55,396 nt of DNA from Maritimibacter sp. (lineage in GTDB: Bacteria; Pseudomonadota; Alphaproteobacteria; Rhodobacterales; Rhodobacteraceae). The position numbers and the translations under genes were made by a program. The stretch is taken from contig NZVC01000034.1 in the NCBI GenBank assembly GCA_002701395.1, forward strand, positions 1-55,396, written 5' to 3'. The notes under the pieces are model-generated. The model was not told the origin of the DNA and ran no database searches. It worked only from the letters and a program-made list of their open reading frames with translations. Position 1 is the stretch's first letter. Each line of letters opens with the position of its first letter. Below, piece after piece: positions 36,334 through 45,603 of this stretch.

Positions 36334-36864
36334 TTACTGGGGCTGCGGCGGCGCGGCCGGGGTGCGAACCCCAAGGCGGCGGAAGCGTTCAAGCTCGGCG
36401 TACTGGTCCAGCGACATGCGGCGGTACGCCTTGAAGTAGACGCTGACGTTGAACAGCCGTTCCAGAAGGCGGCCGTCGTTCTTGCGCCGGAACTCAAGGT
36501 CTTCGGCCGCCAAAGTTGCGCGAATATTCGGGGTCACGCCATAGCGCGTCACCGTGTTGACGATCGCGGCGTCGGTGCCGGGGATGTCATTCAGCGCCTC
36601 GGGGCGTCCGCCCAGTGCGATGATCGCCTCGGCCTCGGGGCTGGCGTCCGAACGGTTGAAGCCACCGGGCGTGGGCGTCGGCAGGCTGGCATAGGTGTCG
36701 GGTGCCTGAAGCGGTTTGTTCGGCACGATCGCGAACTCGTCCGGACCCTCGGTGGTAGAGGTCAGGTTCAGAAGCTTGGGATCGCCGCTGCTGCACGCGG
36801 CCAAGGCGGCCGCGGCCAGTACGCCACACACTGCTTTCCCGATCATGCCCCGCATTCCCTGCAC
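36334..36864 (-). CDS. DUF3035 domain lipoprotein
   Basis: The protein of 170-176 residues begins with a short lipoprotein signal ending VLAAAALAACSSG (lipobox Cys). The mature part matches DUF3035: DEFAIVPNKPLQAPDTYASL near residue 42 and then Pro/Gly-rich TPTPGGFNRSD. The function is unknown, but the gene is regularly found next to lspA and M16 peptidases in this family of bacteria. The frame opens with GTG at 36864; ATG codons at 36855 and 36846 are equally plausible, the last giving the most compact signal sequence. Confidence 0.85.
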   Translation of the reverse strand: MQGMRGMIGKAVCGVLAAAALAACSSGDPKLLNLTSTTEGPDEFAIVPNKPLQAPDTYASLPTPTPGGFNRSDASPEAEAIIALGGRPEALNDIPGTDAAIVNTVTRYGVTPNIRATLAAEDLEFRRKNDGRLLERLFNVSVYFKAYRRMSLDQYAELERFRRLGVRTPAAPPQPQ

Positions 36865-36907
36865 CTTTTGCGCTTTCGCGTATGTCTAACGTATCCCGAA
36901 CCAGAGG

Positions 36908-37390
36908 TCACGGGGTGTTCTTCCGCTTCTTCCGGGGCTCGCCGGTGAACAGGATAAGGCCCACGGCGCCTGCGAAAATCGCGATGTCGGCGACGTTGAA
37001 GCTGTACGGATTGGTATAGCCGCAGCAGGACATGTTCAGGAAATCCGCCACCGCGCCATAGGCGATGCGGTCGACCACGTTGCCCAGCGCGCCGCCCAGC
37101 AACAGCCCGCCCGAGACATGGGCCATCGGCCGCTTTTCCCGGCGCATCCACCAGATGACCCAGCCCGAAATCCCCAGCGCGATGGCGATCAGGACCCACC
37201 GCTGCGGCCCGTCCCCGTTCGAGAACAGGCCGAAGTTGACGCCATAGTTCCACGCCATCCGCAAATTCAGGAACGGTGGCCAGATGTCATAGGCGATCTT
37301 CTGGTCGAGATTCACGACCTGCAGAATCGCCAGCTTGGAAAGCTGGTCGAGAACGAACACCACAACGGCGGCAATCCAGAACCTGCGCAT
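36908..37390 (-). CDS. lspA: Lipoprotein signal peptidase (signal peptidase II)
   Basis: LspA cleaves the signal peptide of lipid-modified prolipoproteins in the inner membrane. The 160-residue protein has four membrane segments and both catalytic aspartates in their conserved settings: GNVVDRIAYGAVADFLNMS near residues 107-125. The N-terminal VVFVLDQLSKLAIL is also typical, with the conserved DQxxK. Its neighbour downstream is itself a lipoprotein gene. It ends the stretch upstream towards purH, from which it is separated by purH's terminator. Confidence 0.96.
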   Translation of the reverse strand: MRRFWIAAVVVFVLDQLSKLAILQVVNLDQKIAYDIWPPFLNLRMAWNYGVNFGLFSNGDGPQRWVLIAIALGISGWVIWWMRREKRPMAHVSGGLLLGGALGNVVDRIAYGAVADFLNMSCCGYTNPYSFNVADIAIFAGAVGLILFTGEPRKKRKNTP

Positions 37391-37447
37391 CTGCCCTAGC
37401 CCTTCTCCGAGGTTCCCGTGGCTGTAGCCCGCGCCCCGCGAAAACGA

Positions 37448-37472
37448 AAGCCCCCCGACGCGCGGGGGGCTT
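37448..37472 (-). terminator. Intrinsic terminator after purH
   Basis: AAGCCCCCCG at 37448-37457 pairs perfectly with CGGGGGGCTT at 37463-37472 around a 5-base loop. On the minus strand it follows the purH stop by about 28 bases and leads into TTCGTTTTCG, a fair U-rich tail. Confidence 0.85.
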
Positions 37473-37500
37473 CAACTTGGCGAAATTGCTCCGGCCCGCG

Positions 37501-39090
37501 TCAGTGGCGGAAGTGGCGCATCCCGGTGAAGACCATCGACAGCCCGGCTTCGTCCGCCGCCGCGATCACCTCGTCATCGCGCATCGACCCGCCCGGCTGA
37601 ATCACCGCGGCAGCACCGGCGCCCGCGGCTTCCATCAGGCCGTCGGCGAAGGGGAAGAACGCGTCGGACGCCACGACCGAACCCTTGGTCAGCGGCTCGG
37701 GCAGGCCCAGCACCTCGGCCATCCGCTCGGCCTTCTTGGCGGCGATCAGGGCCGAATCCACGCGGCTCATTTGGCCCGCGCCGACACCCACCGTGGCGCC
37801 GTCCTTGACGTAGACGATGGCGTTGGACTTGACGTGCTTGGCCACCTTCCACGCAAAGCGCATGTCGGCCAGCTGGCCTTCGTCGGGGGCGATCTTGGTC
37901 ACGACCTTCAGCGCGTCCGGCGCGACCTGACCGTTGTCCTTGCCCTGCACAAGGAAACCGCCCGACACCTGCCGGTAGGTGGTGATGTCCTCGGACGGGT
38001 CGGCAAGACCGCCGGTGGTCAGCAGGCGCAGGTTTTTCTTGGCGGCGAAGACCTCGATCGCGTCTTCGTCGGCTTCGGGGGCGATGACGACCTCGGTGAA
38101 GATCTTGACGATCTCTTCCGCCGTCTCGCGGTCCAGCTTCTGGTTCAGCGCCACGATGCCGCCGAAGGCCGAGGTGCGGTCGCAGTCGAAGGCCTTGCGA
38201 TAGGCTTCGGCCAGCGTCGCGCCCACGGCGACGCCGCAGGGGTTGGCGTGCTTGATGATCGCACAGGCCGGGCCGTCCTCGGGGCGGAACTCGGACACCA
38301 GCTCGAACGCGGCGTCGGTGTCGTTGATGTTGTTGTAGGATAGTTCCTTGCCCTGCCATTGCTTCGCGGTGGCCACGCCGGGACGGTCGGTGCCGTCCAG
38401 ATAGAACGCCGCCTGCTGGTGCGGGTTCTCGCCATAGCGCAGGGTCTGCGCCAGCGTGCCCGCGAAGGCCCGGCGGCGCGGGGTCGCTTCGCCGATGGCG
38501 CCGGACATCCACGTCGACACGGCCGAATCATAGGCGGCGGTACGGGCATAGGCGATCTGTGCCAGCCGCTGGCGGAACCCGTACGAGGTCTGGCCGTCGT
38601 TCGCCGCCAGTTCGTCCAGCAGCGGCTGGTAGTCTTCCACGTCCGTGACGACGTTGACGAAGGCGTGGTTCTTGGACGCGGCGCGGATCATCGCGGGGCC
38701 GCCGATGTCGATGTTCTCGATCATCTCGTCATAGTCGGCGCCCCGGGCCAGCGCGGCCTCGAACGGGTAGAGGTTCACGACCAGCAGGTCGATTGCGCCG
38801 ATCCCGTGATCCTGCATCGCCTTGACGTGATCGTCCTTGTCCCGCAGGGCCAGAAGGCCGCCGTGCACCGCCGGATGCAGCGTTTTCACGCGGCCGTCCA
38901 TCATCTCGGGGAAGCCGGTCACATCCGCCACGTCGCGCACCGTCAGCCCCGCGTCGCGCAGCATTCCCGCGCTGCCGCCGGTCGACAACAGCTCGACCCC
39001 GCGGTCCGCCAGCGCCTTGGCCAGGTCGACCAGTCCGGTCTTGTCGGAAACGGAAATCAGCGCGCGGCGCACGGGATGAAGGTCGGTCAT
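37501..39090 (-). CDS. purH: Bifunctional AICAR transformylase / IMP cyclohydrolase
   Basis: PurH carries out the last two steps of purine synthesis: formylation of AICAR with 10-formyl-tetrahydrofolate, then ring closure to IMP. The 529 residues have the normal fused structure. The N-terminal cyclohydrolase shows [20 protein letters not shown] and [16 protein letters not shown], and the transformylase carries the catalytic [13 protein letters not shown] near residue 268 and [19 protein letters not shown] near 480. The ATG at 39090 gives the standard start. It follows the heparinase-like gene by 12 bases, an arrangement shared with related genomes. Confidence 0.97.
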   Translation of the reverse strand: MTDLHPVRRALISVSDKTGLVDLAKALADRGVELLSTGGSAGMLRDAGLTVRDVADVTGFPEMMDGRVKTLHPAVHGGLLALRDKDDHVKAMQDHGIGAIDLLVVNLYPFEAALARGADYDEMIENIDIGGPAMIRAASKNHAFVNVVTDVEDYQPLLDELAANDGQTSYGFRQRLAQIAYARTAAYDSAVSTWMSGAIGEATPRRRAFAGTLAQTLRYGENPHQQAAFYLDGTDRPGVATAKQWQGKELSYNNINDTDAAFELVSEFRPEDGPACAIIKHANPCGVAVGATLAEAYRKAFDCDRTSAFGGIVALNQKLDRETAEEIVKIFTEVVIAPEADEDAIEVFAAKKNLRLLTTGGLADPSEDITTYRQVSGGFLVQGKDNGQVAPDALKVVTKIAPDEGQLADMRFAWKVAKHVKSNAIVYVKDGATVGVGAGQMSRVDSALIAAKKAERMAEVLGLPEPLTKGSVVASDAFFPFADGLMEAAGAGAAAVIQPGGSMRDDEVIAAADEAGLSMVFTGMRHFRH

Positions 39091-39102
39091 ATCGACGGGT
39101 CC

Positions 39103-40875
39103 TTAGGTCTGTTCCAGTATCTCGCTGTCGTCCCGCTCGAGATCCCTAAGGTGCGAAGGCGTGTCCTGCGCCTTGGCGAGCGTCCAGCGAACGCGCGTCG
39201 CATAGCGTATCGCGCGGGAAGATAGAACGACCTGTTTCGTCGCGCGGGGCTTGATCCGCGCCTTTTCGAGGTAAACCGACGGCTCCAGCGTCAGTTTCGC
39301 GGTTCCGTCGTGCCGAAAGATCCAGATCTCGCCGCTTTTCAGCACCATCGACACGGCGCTGCCGCCAAGGTCCAGCTCGGCGTCCACGTCGGGATGCAGG
39401 TGGAACCGGATCTGGAACGGGATACCCTGCAGGCGCATCCGGTCCATCGCCTTGTCGAAGGCGGTGCGGTGCGCGTCCTCGATGGCGGCTAGCATATCCT
39501 CGCCGGCGACGCCGCGCCCGTTCTGCGCCAGTTCGATCTGCCGCACATGGGTCAGCCCGTGGGTCGCCACGTATCCGTCATGACCCGCCACAAAGCCGGC
39601 CTCGGCGGCGTCGGTCCCGATCTGAAGCTTCACGGGGCCGGGGCGGTCCACCAGAAGCTCTCCGGCGGCGCCACGCACCGAACCGCCGAAGCGCGACGAG
39701 CTATACCCCTCGATCGCCAGCACCGAATGCGAGGCGGTGGCCCGACCGGCACGCGCCCATTCGCGGCCGAACTGCCGCCCGTCGCCACAGTTCACGATCA
39801 GCGGCCGCCGTCCCGAGGTTAGTTCGAACGCAAGGGTCGAGGCATGCGCGTGGGCCGACGCACCGTCGGCGGGCGGCTCTGCCGCGTCGATCACCGCCGA
39901 GGTTCGCCCGGCCTGCAGCCGCAAAAAGCCCATCGCCAGGCCGATCCGAGCGCGGCCCCGGACCCCGGATGCGGCAAGCGCCGCGTCCAGCCGGCCCTCC
40001 AGCCCGCGACCGCCACCGTGGAACCGGGCCAGCCCGCCGTCGGAATGGCGCAGCGCCCGCAGCGTGGGCGCGATACGCTCGATCGCGGCCAGATGGTCGG
40101 GGGCGGGGTCGTTCCCGGTCTCAGCCAGCGCCTGCGCAGCCCAGCCAAGCAGGGTGAACACTTCCAACAGCTCTTCCGGGTTCCGGGTCCGGATGCCGCC
40201 GGCGGAATCGATATGCTCGTTGCAGTCGCGCGCCAGCGCCCGTTCGGCGGGGTCGACGTGGCTTTCCATGCCGGTCAGCGACAGACCCGCATAGATCAGG
40301 CCGGTCAGCGCCTCGAACCGGGGCACGCCATGCGCTGCGGCCTTCCAGCGGCGGCTGAGGAAAATGGTCTGGCGGGACAGCGACCGGTAATAGTCGTCCG
40401 ACATCGCGCTGCCGTCGCCCTGCATCAGCAGTACGGCGTGGTTGATCAGGCGAATGACACGCCGCCCGGTGGTGTCCGGTGTCCAGCCCGGCCCGCGCCC
40501 GGTGCCATAGCGGGCCAGCCAGTCCGCCGTCCACCGCTGCGCCAGTTGCCGCGCCTGCCGGTTCCCGACAGCGGCAAGGTCGTCAAGCCAGGTGAAGCCG
40601 TGCAGTTCATCGTCGAAGGCGGGGCCGAAATCGCCAAGGTCCCAGATCGATCCGTCCGGCGTCTCGACCACCTGACCGGCGACAAGGAAATTCCCGGCGC
40701 ATAGCTGCTTGCCGCGGGCATAGCGGCCGATGGAACGGGGTTCGGGTTGCGACACGAATCCGGTCGCAGGCCGGGCCCAGCCGGCCCGGTGCGCATGGTA
40801 CCGGTTCATCCAGTGCGACCAGCGCCCGGACATGCGTTGTTTCAGGGACAAGTCCCGCCTCACCCGTTTCTTCAA
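39103..40875 (-). CDS. Heparinase II/III family protein
   Basis: The 590-residue protein has an all-helical N-terminal half (GRRVIRLINHAVLLMQGDGS; FEALTGLIYAGLSLTGMESH) like an alpha/alpha toroid, and a beta-rich C-terminal half with VNCGDGRQFGREWARAGRAT, the region in which heparinase II/III relatives bind substrate. No signal peptide is obvious; the N-terminus is strongly basic. True heparin or alginate substrates are unlikely to be implied, and in alphaproteobacteria this gene sits between rsmB and purH with unknown role. Sulphated or uronic-acid polymers made by the cell are possible targets. Confidence 0.83.
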   Translation of the reverse strand: MKKRVRRDLSLKQRMSGRWSHWMNRYHAHRAGWARPATGFVSQPEPRSIGRYARGKQLCAGNFLVAGQVVETPDGSIWDLGDFGPAFDDELHGFTWLDDLAAVGNRQARQLAQRWTADWLARYGTGRGPGWTPDTTGRRVIRLINHAVLLMQGDGSAMSDDYYRSLSRQTIFLSRRWKAAAHGVPRFEALTGLIYAGLSLTGMESHVDPAERALARDCNEHIDSAGGIRTRNPEELLEVFTLLGWAAQALAETGNDPAPDHLAAIERIAPTLRALRHSDGGLARFHGGGRGLEGRLDAALAASGVRGRARIGLAMGFLRLQAGRTSAVIDAAEPPADGASAHAHASTLAFELTSGRRPLIVNCGDGRQFGREWARAGRATASHSVLAIEGYSSSRFGGSVRGAAGELLVDRPGPVKLQIGTDAAEAGFVAGHDGYVATHGLTHVRQIELAQNGRGVAGEDMLAAIEDAHRTAFDKAMDRMRLQGIPFQIRFHLHPDVDAELDLGGSAVSMVLKSGEIWIFRHDGTAKLTLEPSVYLEKARIKPRATKQVVLSSRAIRYATRVRWTLAKAQDTPSHLRDLERDDSEILEQT

Positions 40876-40939
40876 CCGCCTTCGTGGTTTGACGGCATAC
40901 TAGGCAGAAGGCTGCCCCGAGTCATGCCGGGAATCCGGC

Positions 40940-42220
40940 TCAGGCGTCTTTTCGCAGGGCTGCGATGAAGAAGCCGTCCATTCCGCCACGGTCCTTCCAC
41001 AGATCAGGGGTCAGGCGCAGGCCCTCGTCGCACAGCCACCCGTCCTCGACGCCCGGGACCCGAAGCACGCCGGTATCCAGCCGAAGGCCGGGGTGGCGTG
41101 TCAGGGCCTCTTCGATCTGCACCTCGCCCTCGTCGGGCAGCAGGGAACAGGTGCAATACACAAGCAGGCCGCCGGGTTTCAGCCAGTCGACGGCGCGGTC
41201 CAGCATCGCTTCCTGCAAGGCGAACAGGCCAGCGAACTCGGCGCCGTCGCGGGCGTGGGGCAGGTCGGGGTGGCGGCGGATGGTGCCGGTGGCGGAACAC
41301 GGCGCGTCCAGCAGGATCGCGTCGAACGGCGCGTCGGGCGTCCATTCCAGCGCGTCTGCGGTGACGGTCCGGGCCGACAGGCCGGTGCGGGCGAGGTTCT
41401 CGGCCACGCGGGTCATGCGATGTTCGGACAGGTCCAGCGCGGTCACCTCGGCGCCGGCGGCGGCCAGTTGCATCGTCTTGCCGCCCGGCGCGGCGCACAT
41501 GTCCAGCACGCGCGCGCCCGTCGCCGAGGCCAGACTGCCGGCAAGGGCCCGGGCGGGGATCGCTGCGGCGGCATCCTGCACCCACCAGTCGCCGCTGTCG
41601 AAACCGGGCAGGGCGGTGACCTGCGCGCGGCTGTCGAGGCGCACGCTGCCGGTGGGCAGCGCCACGCCCCCGACACGTGCAGCCAGCGCGGCCGCGTCGC
41701 CGTCCTTCGGGGTCAGGTCCAGCGGTGCACCGGCGGCATGGGCGGCCTCCATCGCTTCGATCTTGCGGCGTCCGTATCCGGCGATCAGCGGCCCGCGCAG
41801 CCAGTTCGGCAGTTTCGGCAACTGGGTGCGGTCCCATGCGGCGACGTCCACCTTGCGCAGCACGGCATTCGCCAGACCGGCGGCGGGCTTGGTCTTTTTC
41901 GTTTCGCCCATCAGGGTGACGGCCGCGTCCACGACCCCGTGCGCCGCCGCGCCGTCCACCGCCATCTCGACCACCGCCATCCGCAGCGCGTTGCGCACGG
42001 GCAGGCTGGGAGCCTTTTTCAGGAACGGTTTCAGAACCCGGTCGGCCCGGTCGGCCCAGCGCAGCGTCTCGACCGTCAGGCGCTGGGCCCGCGCCCGGTC
42101 CTCGGGCGGAAGTTTGTCCAGAGCGCGGGGCAGAAGTTCCGACAACAGGCGGCCTTCGCCCGTCACCTGGCCCAAAAGCCAGAGGGCGCTGCGGCGCGGA
42201 GCAAGCCCGGGTTTGGTCAT
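40940..42220 (-). CDS. rsmB: 16S rRNA (cytosine-C5) methyltransferase, RsmB type
   Basis: The 426-residue protein is an RsmB/NOP-family enzyme that methylates cytosine C5 in rRNA. An N-terminal NusB-like helical domain (RRSALWLLGQVTGEGRLLSE, then PVRNALRMAVVEMAVDG) precedes the methyltransferase core with VLDMCAAPGGKTMQLAAAGA near residue 238. Both catalytic cysteines are present, in LLDAPCSATGTIRRHPD and LVYCTCSLLPDEGE. ATG 42220 was chosen because the conserved N-terminal domain begins within ten residues of it; the longer frame covers the divergent promoter region. Confidence 0.93.
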   Translation of the reverse strand: MTKPGLAPRRSALWLLGQVTGEGRLLSELLPRALDKLPPEDRARAQRLTVETLRWADRADRVLKPFLKKAPSLPVRNALRMAVVEMAVDGAAAHGVVDAAVTLMGETKKTKPAAGLANAVLRKVDVAAWDRTQLPKLPNWLRGPLIAGYGRRKIEAMEAAHAAGAPLDLTPKDGDAAALAARVGGVALPTGSVRLDSRAQVTALPGFDSGDWWVQDAAAAIPARALAGSLASATGARVLDMCAAPGGKTMQLAAAGAEVTALDLSEHRMTRVAENLARTGLSARTVTADALEWTPDAPFDAILLDAPCSATGTIRRHPDLPHARDGAEFAGLFALQEAMLDRAVDWLKPGGLLVYCTCSLLPDEGEVQIEEALTRHPGLRLDTGVLRVPGVEDGWLCDEGLRLTPDLWKDRGGMDGFFIAALRKDA

Positions 42221-42296
42221 CGGCAGGGACCTTTGAATTGCGGAACGACCCGCGCGGGGTATATCACGGAACGCGAACCGGCAAGGAGCGTGACCG

Positions 42297-42476
42297 ATGG
42301 CCGACGAGACCAAGAAGGACCTTCCCCCCGCCGCGCAGCGCGCGCTGGCTGAGGCCGAAGAGCGCCGCAAGACCGCGAAAGCGGTAGAGTTGCCCACTGA
42401 ACTGGGCGGCCGCGACGGTCCGGAGCCCGTGCGCTATGGCGATTGGGAGAAGAAGGGGCTGGCCGTCGATTTCTGA
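42297..42476 (+). CDS. DUF1674 / succinate dehydrogenase assembly factor 4-like small protein
   Basis: This 59-residue gene is easily missed because of its size. The C-terminal third holds the family signature ELGGRDGPEPVRYGDWEKKG followed by LAVDF and the stop. In mitochondria the homologue (Sdh8/SDHAF4) binds the flavinylated SdhA subunit during assembly of succinate dehydrogenase; the same role in bacteria is inferred. The N-terminal half is a charged helix rich in Ala, Glu and Arg. The ATG is preceded by AAGGAGCGTGACCG, a strong ribosome-binding site. It is divergent from rsmB and followed by a dispersed repeat. Confidence 0.88.
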   Translation: MADETKKDLPPAAQRALAEAEERRKTAKAVELPTELGGRDGPEPVRYGDWEKKGLAVDF

Positions 42477-42493
42477 CGGCCCCGTCCGGCACA

Positions 42494-42553
42494 GGGGGCG
42501 CTGCCCCCGCCGCGCCTTGCGCGGCTCCCCCGAGGTATTTCGAAAGAGAAGAA
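42494..42553. repeat. Dispersed GC-rich intergenic repeat, copy 2, between convergent genes
   Basis: Two inverted repeats, GGGGGC-gct-GCCCCC at 42494-42508 and GCCGCGCC-t-TGCGCGGC at 42509-42525, are followed by TCCCCCGAGGTATTTCG and AAAGAGAAGAAG. Read on the minus strand, this is the same element as at 701-759. It lies between the convergent DUF1674 and dapB genes, where it could serve as a terminator. Confidence 0.65.
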
Positions 42554-42578
42554 GCCCCGGGGGACAAGGGGCGCGGGC

Positions 42579-43391
42579 CTAGTCCAGCCCGAGCACGTCC
42601 AGCATGTCGTATTCGCCGGGTTTCTTGTCCTGCCCCCACAGCACGGCCTTGAGCGCGCCCTTGGCGAACAGGCTGCGGTCCGAGGCGAGATGGCGCAGCA
42701 CGAGGCGTTCGCCGTCGCCCGCGAAGATCACGTCATGTTCGCCGACGATGTCGCCGCCACGGATTGCGGAAAAGCCGATGTCGCCGGTCTTGCGGGCGCC
42801 GGTGATCCCGTCGCGGCCCGAATCGCGGACCTTGTCCAGCTGGACGCCGCGCCCGTCGGCGGCGGCTTCGCCCAGCATCAGCGCGGTGCCCGAGGGGGCG
42901 TCGACCTTGCGGTTGTGGTGCGCCTCGACGATCTCGATGTCGTAATCCTCGTCCAGCGCGGCGGCGACCATCCGGGTCAGCTTGACCAGCAGGTTCACGC
43001 CCAGCGACATGTTTCCGGCGCGCACGATCACCGCGTGGCGGGCGGCGGCGGAGATCTTTTCAAGATGCTCGGGCGCCAGCCCGGTGGTGCCGATGACGTG
43101 CACCGCGCGCGCCTGCGCCGCGATGCCGGCGAACTGCACGGTGGCCTCTGGTGTGGTGAAATCAAGGATGCCCTGCGCCTTGGCGAAGGCTTCCAGCGGA
43201 TCGTCGGTGACGGTGATGCCGCACTGCGGGCCGCCCATCGCCTCGCCCAGATCGCGGCCGATCCAGTCGCTGCCCGGACGCTCGACCGCGCCCACGAGGC
43301 GCAGGTTGTCCGATTCCATGACGAGCTTTGCCAGCATCTGCCCCATGCGGCCCGATGCCCCCGTCACCACGATTCCCGGCGTGCCTTCCAT
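42579..43391 (-). CDS. dapB: 4-hydroxy-tetrahydrodipicolinate reductase
   Basis: DapB reduces the dihydrodipicolinate precursor with NAD(P)H on the way to diaminopimelate and lysine, so it feeds both protein and peptidoglycan synthesis. The 270-residue protein has the nucleotide-binding [16 protein letters not shown] at residues 9-24 and the catalytic [20 protein letters not shown] near 157-176 with its conserved His and Lys. The length and start ([14 protein letters not shown]) are normal. It is transcribed leftward and divergent from rbfA, with about 100 bases between. Confidence 0.97.
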   Translation of the reverse strand: MEGTPGIVVTGASGRMGQMLAKLVMESDNLRLVGAVERPGSDWIGRDLGEAMGGPQCGITVTDDPLEAFAKAQGILDFTTPEATVQFAGIAAQARAVHVIGTTGLAPEHLEKISAAARHAVIVRAGNMSLGVNLLVKLTRMVAAALDEDYDIEIVEAHHNRKVDAPSGTALMLGEAAADGRGVQLDKVRDSGRDGITGARKTGDIGFSAIRGGDIVGEHDVIFAGDGERLVLRHLASDRSLFAKGALKAVLWGQDKKPGEYDMLDVLGLD

Positions 43392-43494
43392 GCGTCCCTC
43401 CGTCGTTTGCCCCGTTGCTGGGTTCGACCGGACTTAGCGCCGTGGCGCGGATTTGGCAAAGGCCGGGATTGCAAGAATGGCTGTTCCGGCCTAG

Positions 43495-43902
43495 ATGGCG
43501 GGCATGGCCAGACAGCTATCAGACCGGGGCGCGGGCCCCTCCCAGCGCCAGCTGCGCGTCGGCGAACTTATTCGCCGCACGTTGTCGGACGTGTTGAACC
43601 GGGCCGAGATCCACGATCCGGACCTGAACCGCATGACGATCACCGTGGGCGAGGTGCGGACCTCGCCGGACCTGAAGGTGGCGACCGCTTTCGTCATGCC
43701 GCTGGGTGGCGGCAACCGGGACGAGGCGCTGGCGGCGCTGCGCCGGAACCGGCACGAGTTGCGGCGCGCGGTGAACAAGGGGCTGACGCTGAAGTATTCC
43801 CCCGAGCTGCGTTTCGTCATCGACGAGAGTTTCGACCGGATGGACGAGACGCGGCAGCTGCTGGACCGCGACGACGTGCGCCGCGATCTTGACGAGGACT
43901 GA
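43495..43902 (+). CDS. rbfA: 30S ribosome-binding factor A
   Basis: RbfA binds the immature 30S subunit and helps 16S rRNA maturation, especially in the cold. The 135-residue protein has the KH-like fold with [20 protein letters not shown] near residues 18-37, [20 protein letters not shown] near 44-63 and the C-terminal [20 protein letters not shown]. Two possible ATGs lie three codons apart (43495, 43504). It leads a plus-strand group with a phosphodiester glycosidase and truB; rbfA-truB linkage is widespread in bacteria. Confidence 0.95.
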   Translation: MAGMARQLSDRGAGPSQRQLRVGELIRRTLSDVLNRAEIHDPDLNRMTITVGEVRTSPDLKVATAFVMPLGGGNRDEALAALRRNRHELRRAVNKGLTLKYSPELRFVIDESFDRMDETRQLLDRDDVRRDLDED

Positions 43903-43906
43903 GCCG

Positions 43907-44644
43907 GTGCGCCTGCTGGCGTTCCTTCTTGGACTATTCGCCGCGCCCGTGGCCGTTCAGGCCGGCGCCTGCCAGACCGACAGTTTCGACGGTGCGCGCA
44001 TCACGTGGTGCACGGTGGACCTTACGGCCGAGGACATGCGGCTGTGGCTGAACGACGCCGACGCCGCGCCCTTTGGCACCTTCAGCCGGATCGACGCGGC
44101 GCTTGGCGCCCGGGGCGAGCGGCTGGGCATCGCGATGAACGCGGGAATGTATCACCAAGACCGCGCGCCCGTCGGCCTGTATATCGAGGACGGGGAAGAG
44201 ATCGCGCCGATCGTCACGTCGAAAGGGCCGGGTAATTTCGGGATGCTGCCGAACGGGGTGTTCTGCCTGCAGGACGGTCGGGCGCAGGTGATCGAAAGCC
44301 GCGCCTATGCCGCCGATCCGCCCGCCTGCCGCTTCGCGACCCAGTCGGGGCCGATGCTGGTGATCGGCGGGGCGCTGCATCCGCGATTTCTTCCGGCCAG
44401 CGAAAGCACCTATGTCCGAAACGGGGTCGGGGTCCGGCCCGGCGGGCGCGAGCTGGTGCTGGCGATCTCGGACGAGCCGGTGAACTTTCACCTGTTCGCG
44501 CGGTTCTTCCGCGACCATGCGGGCACGCCGAATGCGCTGTACCTCGACGGGAACGTGTCGCGGCTGTACGCGCCGCAGCTGGACCGGGCCGACGGCGGGC
44601 GCCCGATGGGGCCGGTGCTGGGCACGGTGGTGCCAGCAGGTTGA
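43907..44644 (+). CDS. Phosphodiester glycosidase family protein (NAGPA-like)
   Basis: The 245-residue protein begins with a signal peptide (MRLLAFLLGLFAAPVAVQAG), so it should be exported. The core matches the NAGPA/DUF2233 fold: RLGIAMNAGMYHQDRAPVGL near residues 75-94, FGMLPNGVFCL near 118, and RNGVGVRPGGRELVLAISDE and NALYLDGNVSRLYAP in the C-terminal half. Family members remove sugars joined by phosphodiester bonds and occur near exopolysaccharide or wall-polymer genes; the substrate here is unknown. GTG 43907 begins the signal peptide; a TTG at 43889 inside rbfA is the alternative. It is wedged between rbfA and truB. Confidence 0.85.
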   Translation: MRLLAFLLGLFAAPVAVQAGACQTDSFDGARITWCTVDLTAEDMRLWLNDADAAPFGTFSRIDAALGARGERLGIAMNAGMYHQDRAPVGLYIEDGEEIAPIVTSKGPGNFGMLPNGVFCLQDGRAQVIESRAYAADPPACRFATQSGPMLVIGGALHPRFLPASESTYVRNGVGVRPGGRELVLAISDEPVNFHLFARFFRDHAGTPNALYLDGNVSRLYAPQLDRADGGRPMGPVLGTVVPAG

Positions 44645-44697
44645 CTTGACGGCCGCGCCGGGCTAGCCCGCGCGCTCAATTTTCAACGGAGACGGCG

Positions 44698-45603
44698 ATG
44701 GGACGCAGACGCAAGGGCCGCGACATTTCGGGGTGGCTGGTGGTGGACAAACCCGCTGGCATCACCTCGACCTCGGTGGTCAACAAGGTGCGCTGGGCGT
44801 TCGACGCGAAGAAGGCGGGACACGCCGGGACGCTGGACCCGGATGCCACCGGCGTTCTGGCCGTGGCGCTGGGCGAGGCGACCAAGACCGTGCCGTATAT
44901 CACCGACGCGATGAAGGCCTACAGCTTCATTGTCCGTCTGGGGCAGGCCACCAACACCGACGACGCCGAAGGCGAGGTCATCGCGGAAAGCGACGCACGC
45001 CCGACCGACGACGAAATCCGGGCCGCGCTGGGGCCGCTGACCGGCGACATCATGCAGGTGCCGCCGCAGTTCTCGGCCGTGAAGATCGACGGCGAGCGCG
45101 CCTATAAACGGGCCCGCGACGGGGAAGAGATGGAACTGGCCGCGCGGCCGCTGTTCGTCGAGGAACTGAACCTAGTCGCGCGCCCCGATGCCGACCATGT
45201 CGAGCTTGAGATGATCTGCGGCAAGGGGGGCTACGTCCGGTCCATCGCGCGCGATCTTGGCGCGGCGCTGGGCTGTCACGGGCATGTCGTCTCGCTGCGC
45301 CGTGTCTGGTCCGGCCCGTTCGAGGCCGAGGACGGCGTGTCGCTGGATCTGCTGGACGAACTGGCGAAATCCGAGGAGCTGGACCAGTACCTGCGTCCGC
45401 TGGAGGAAGGTCTTGCCGACCTGCCGGAACTGCGCGCGACGGCAGAGGGTGCGGCGAAGCTGCGGAACGGCAATCCCGGCATGGTGCTGACCTCGGACGC
45501 CGAGTACGGCGACGAGGCATGGGCGTCCCACGACGGGCGTGCGGTGGCCGTGGGGATTTATCGCGCCGGGGAACTGCACCCCAGCCGGGTGTTCAACACG
45601 TGA
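44698..45603 (+). CDS. truB: tRNA pseudouridine(55) synthase
   Basis: TruB converts U55 in the T-loop of nearly all tRNAs to pseudouridine. The 301-residue protein shows [20 protein letters not shown] near residues 12-31 and the catalytic aspartate in [20 protein letters not shown] near 42-61, followed by [19 protein letters not shown] near 178-196. The C-terminal PUA-like region completes the standard length. The ATG at 44698 follows AACGGAGACGGCG. The stop overlaps the start of the DUF1643 gene (GTGA). Confidence 0.97.
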   Translation: MGRRRKGRDISGWLVVDKPAGITSTSVVNKVRWAFDAKKAGHAGTLDPDATGVLAVALGEATKTVPYITDAMKAYSFIVRLGQATNTDDAEGEVIAESDARPTDDEIRAALGPLTGDIMQVPPQFSAVKIDGERAYKRARDGEEMELAARPLFVEELNLVARPDADHVELEMICGKGGYVRSIARDLGAALGCHGHVVSLRRVWSGPFEAEDGVSLDLLDELAKSEELDQYLRPLEEGLADLPELRATAEGAAKLRNGNPGMVLTSDAEYGDEAWASHDGRAVAVGIYRAGELHPSRVFNT

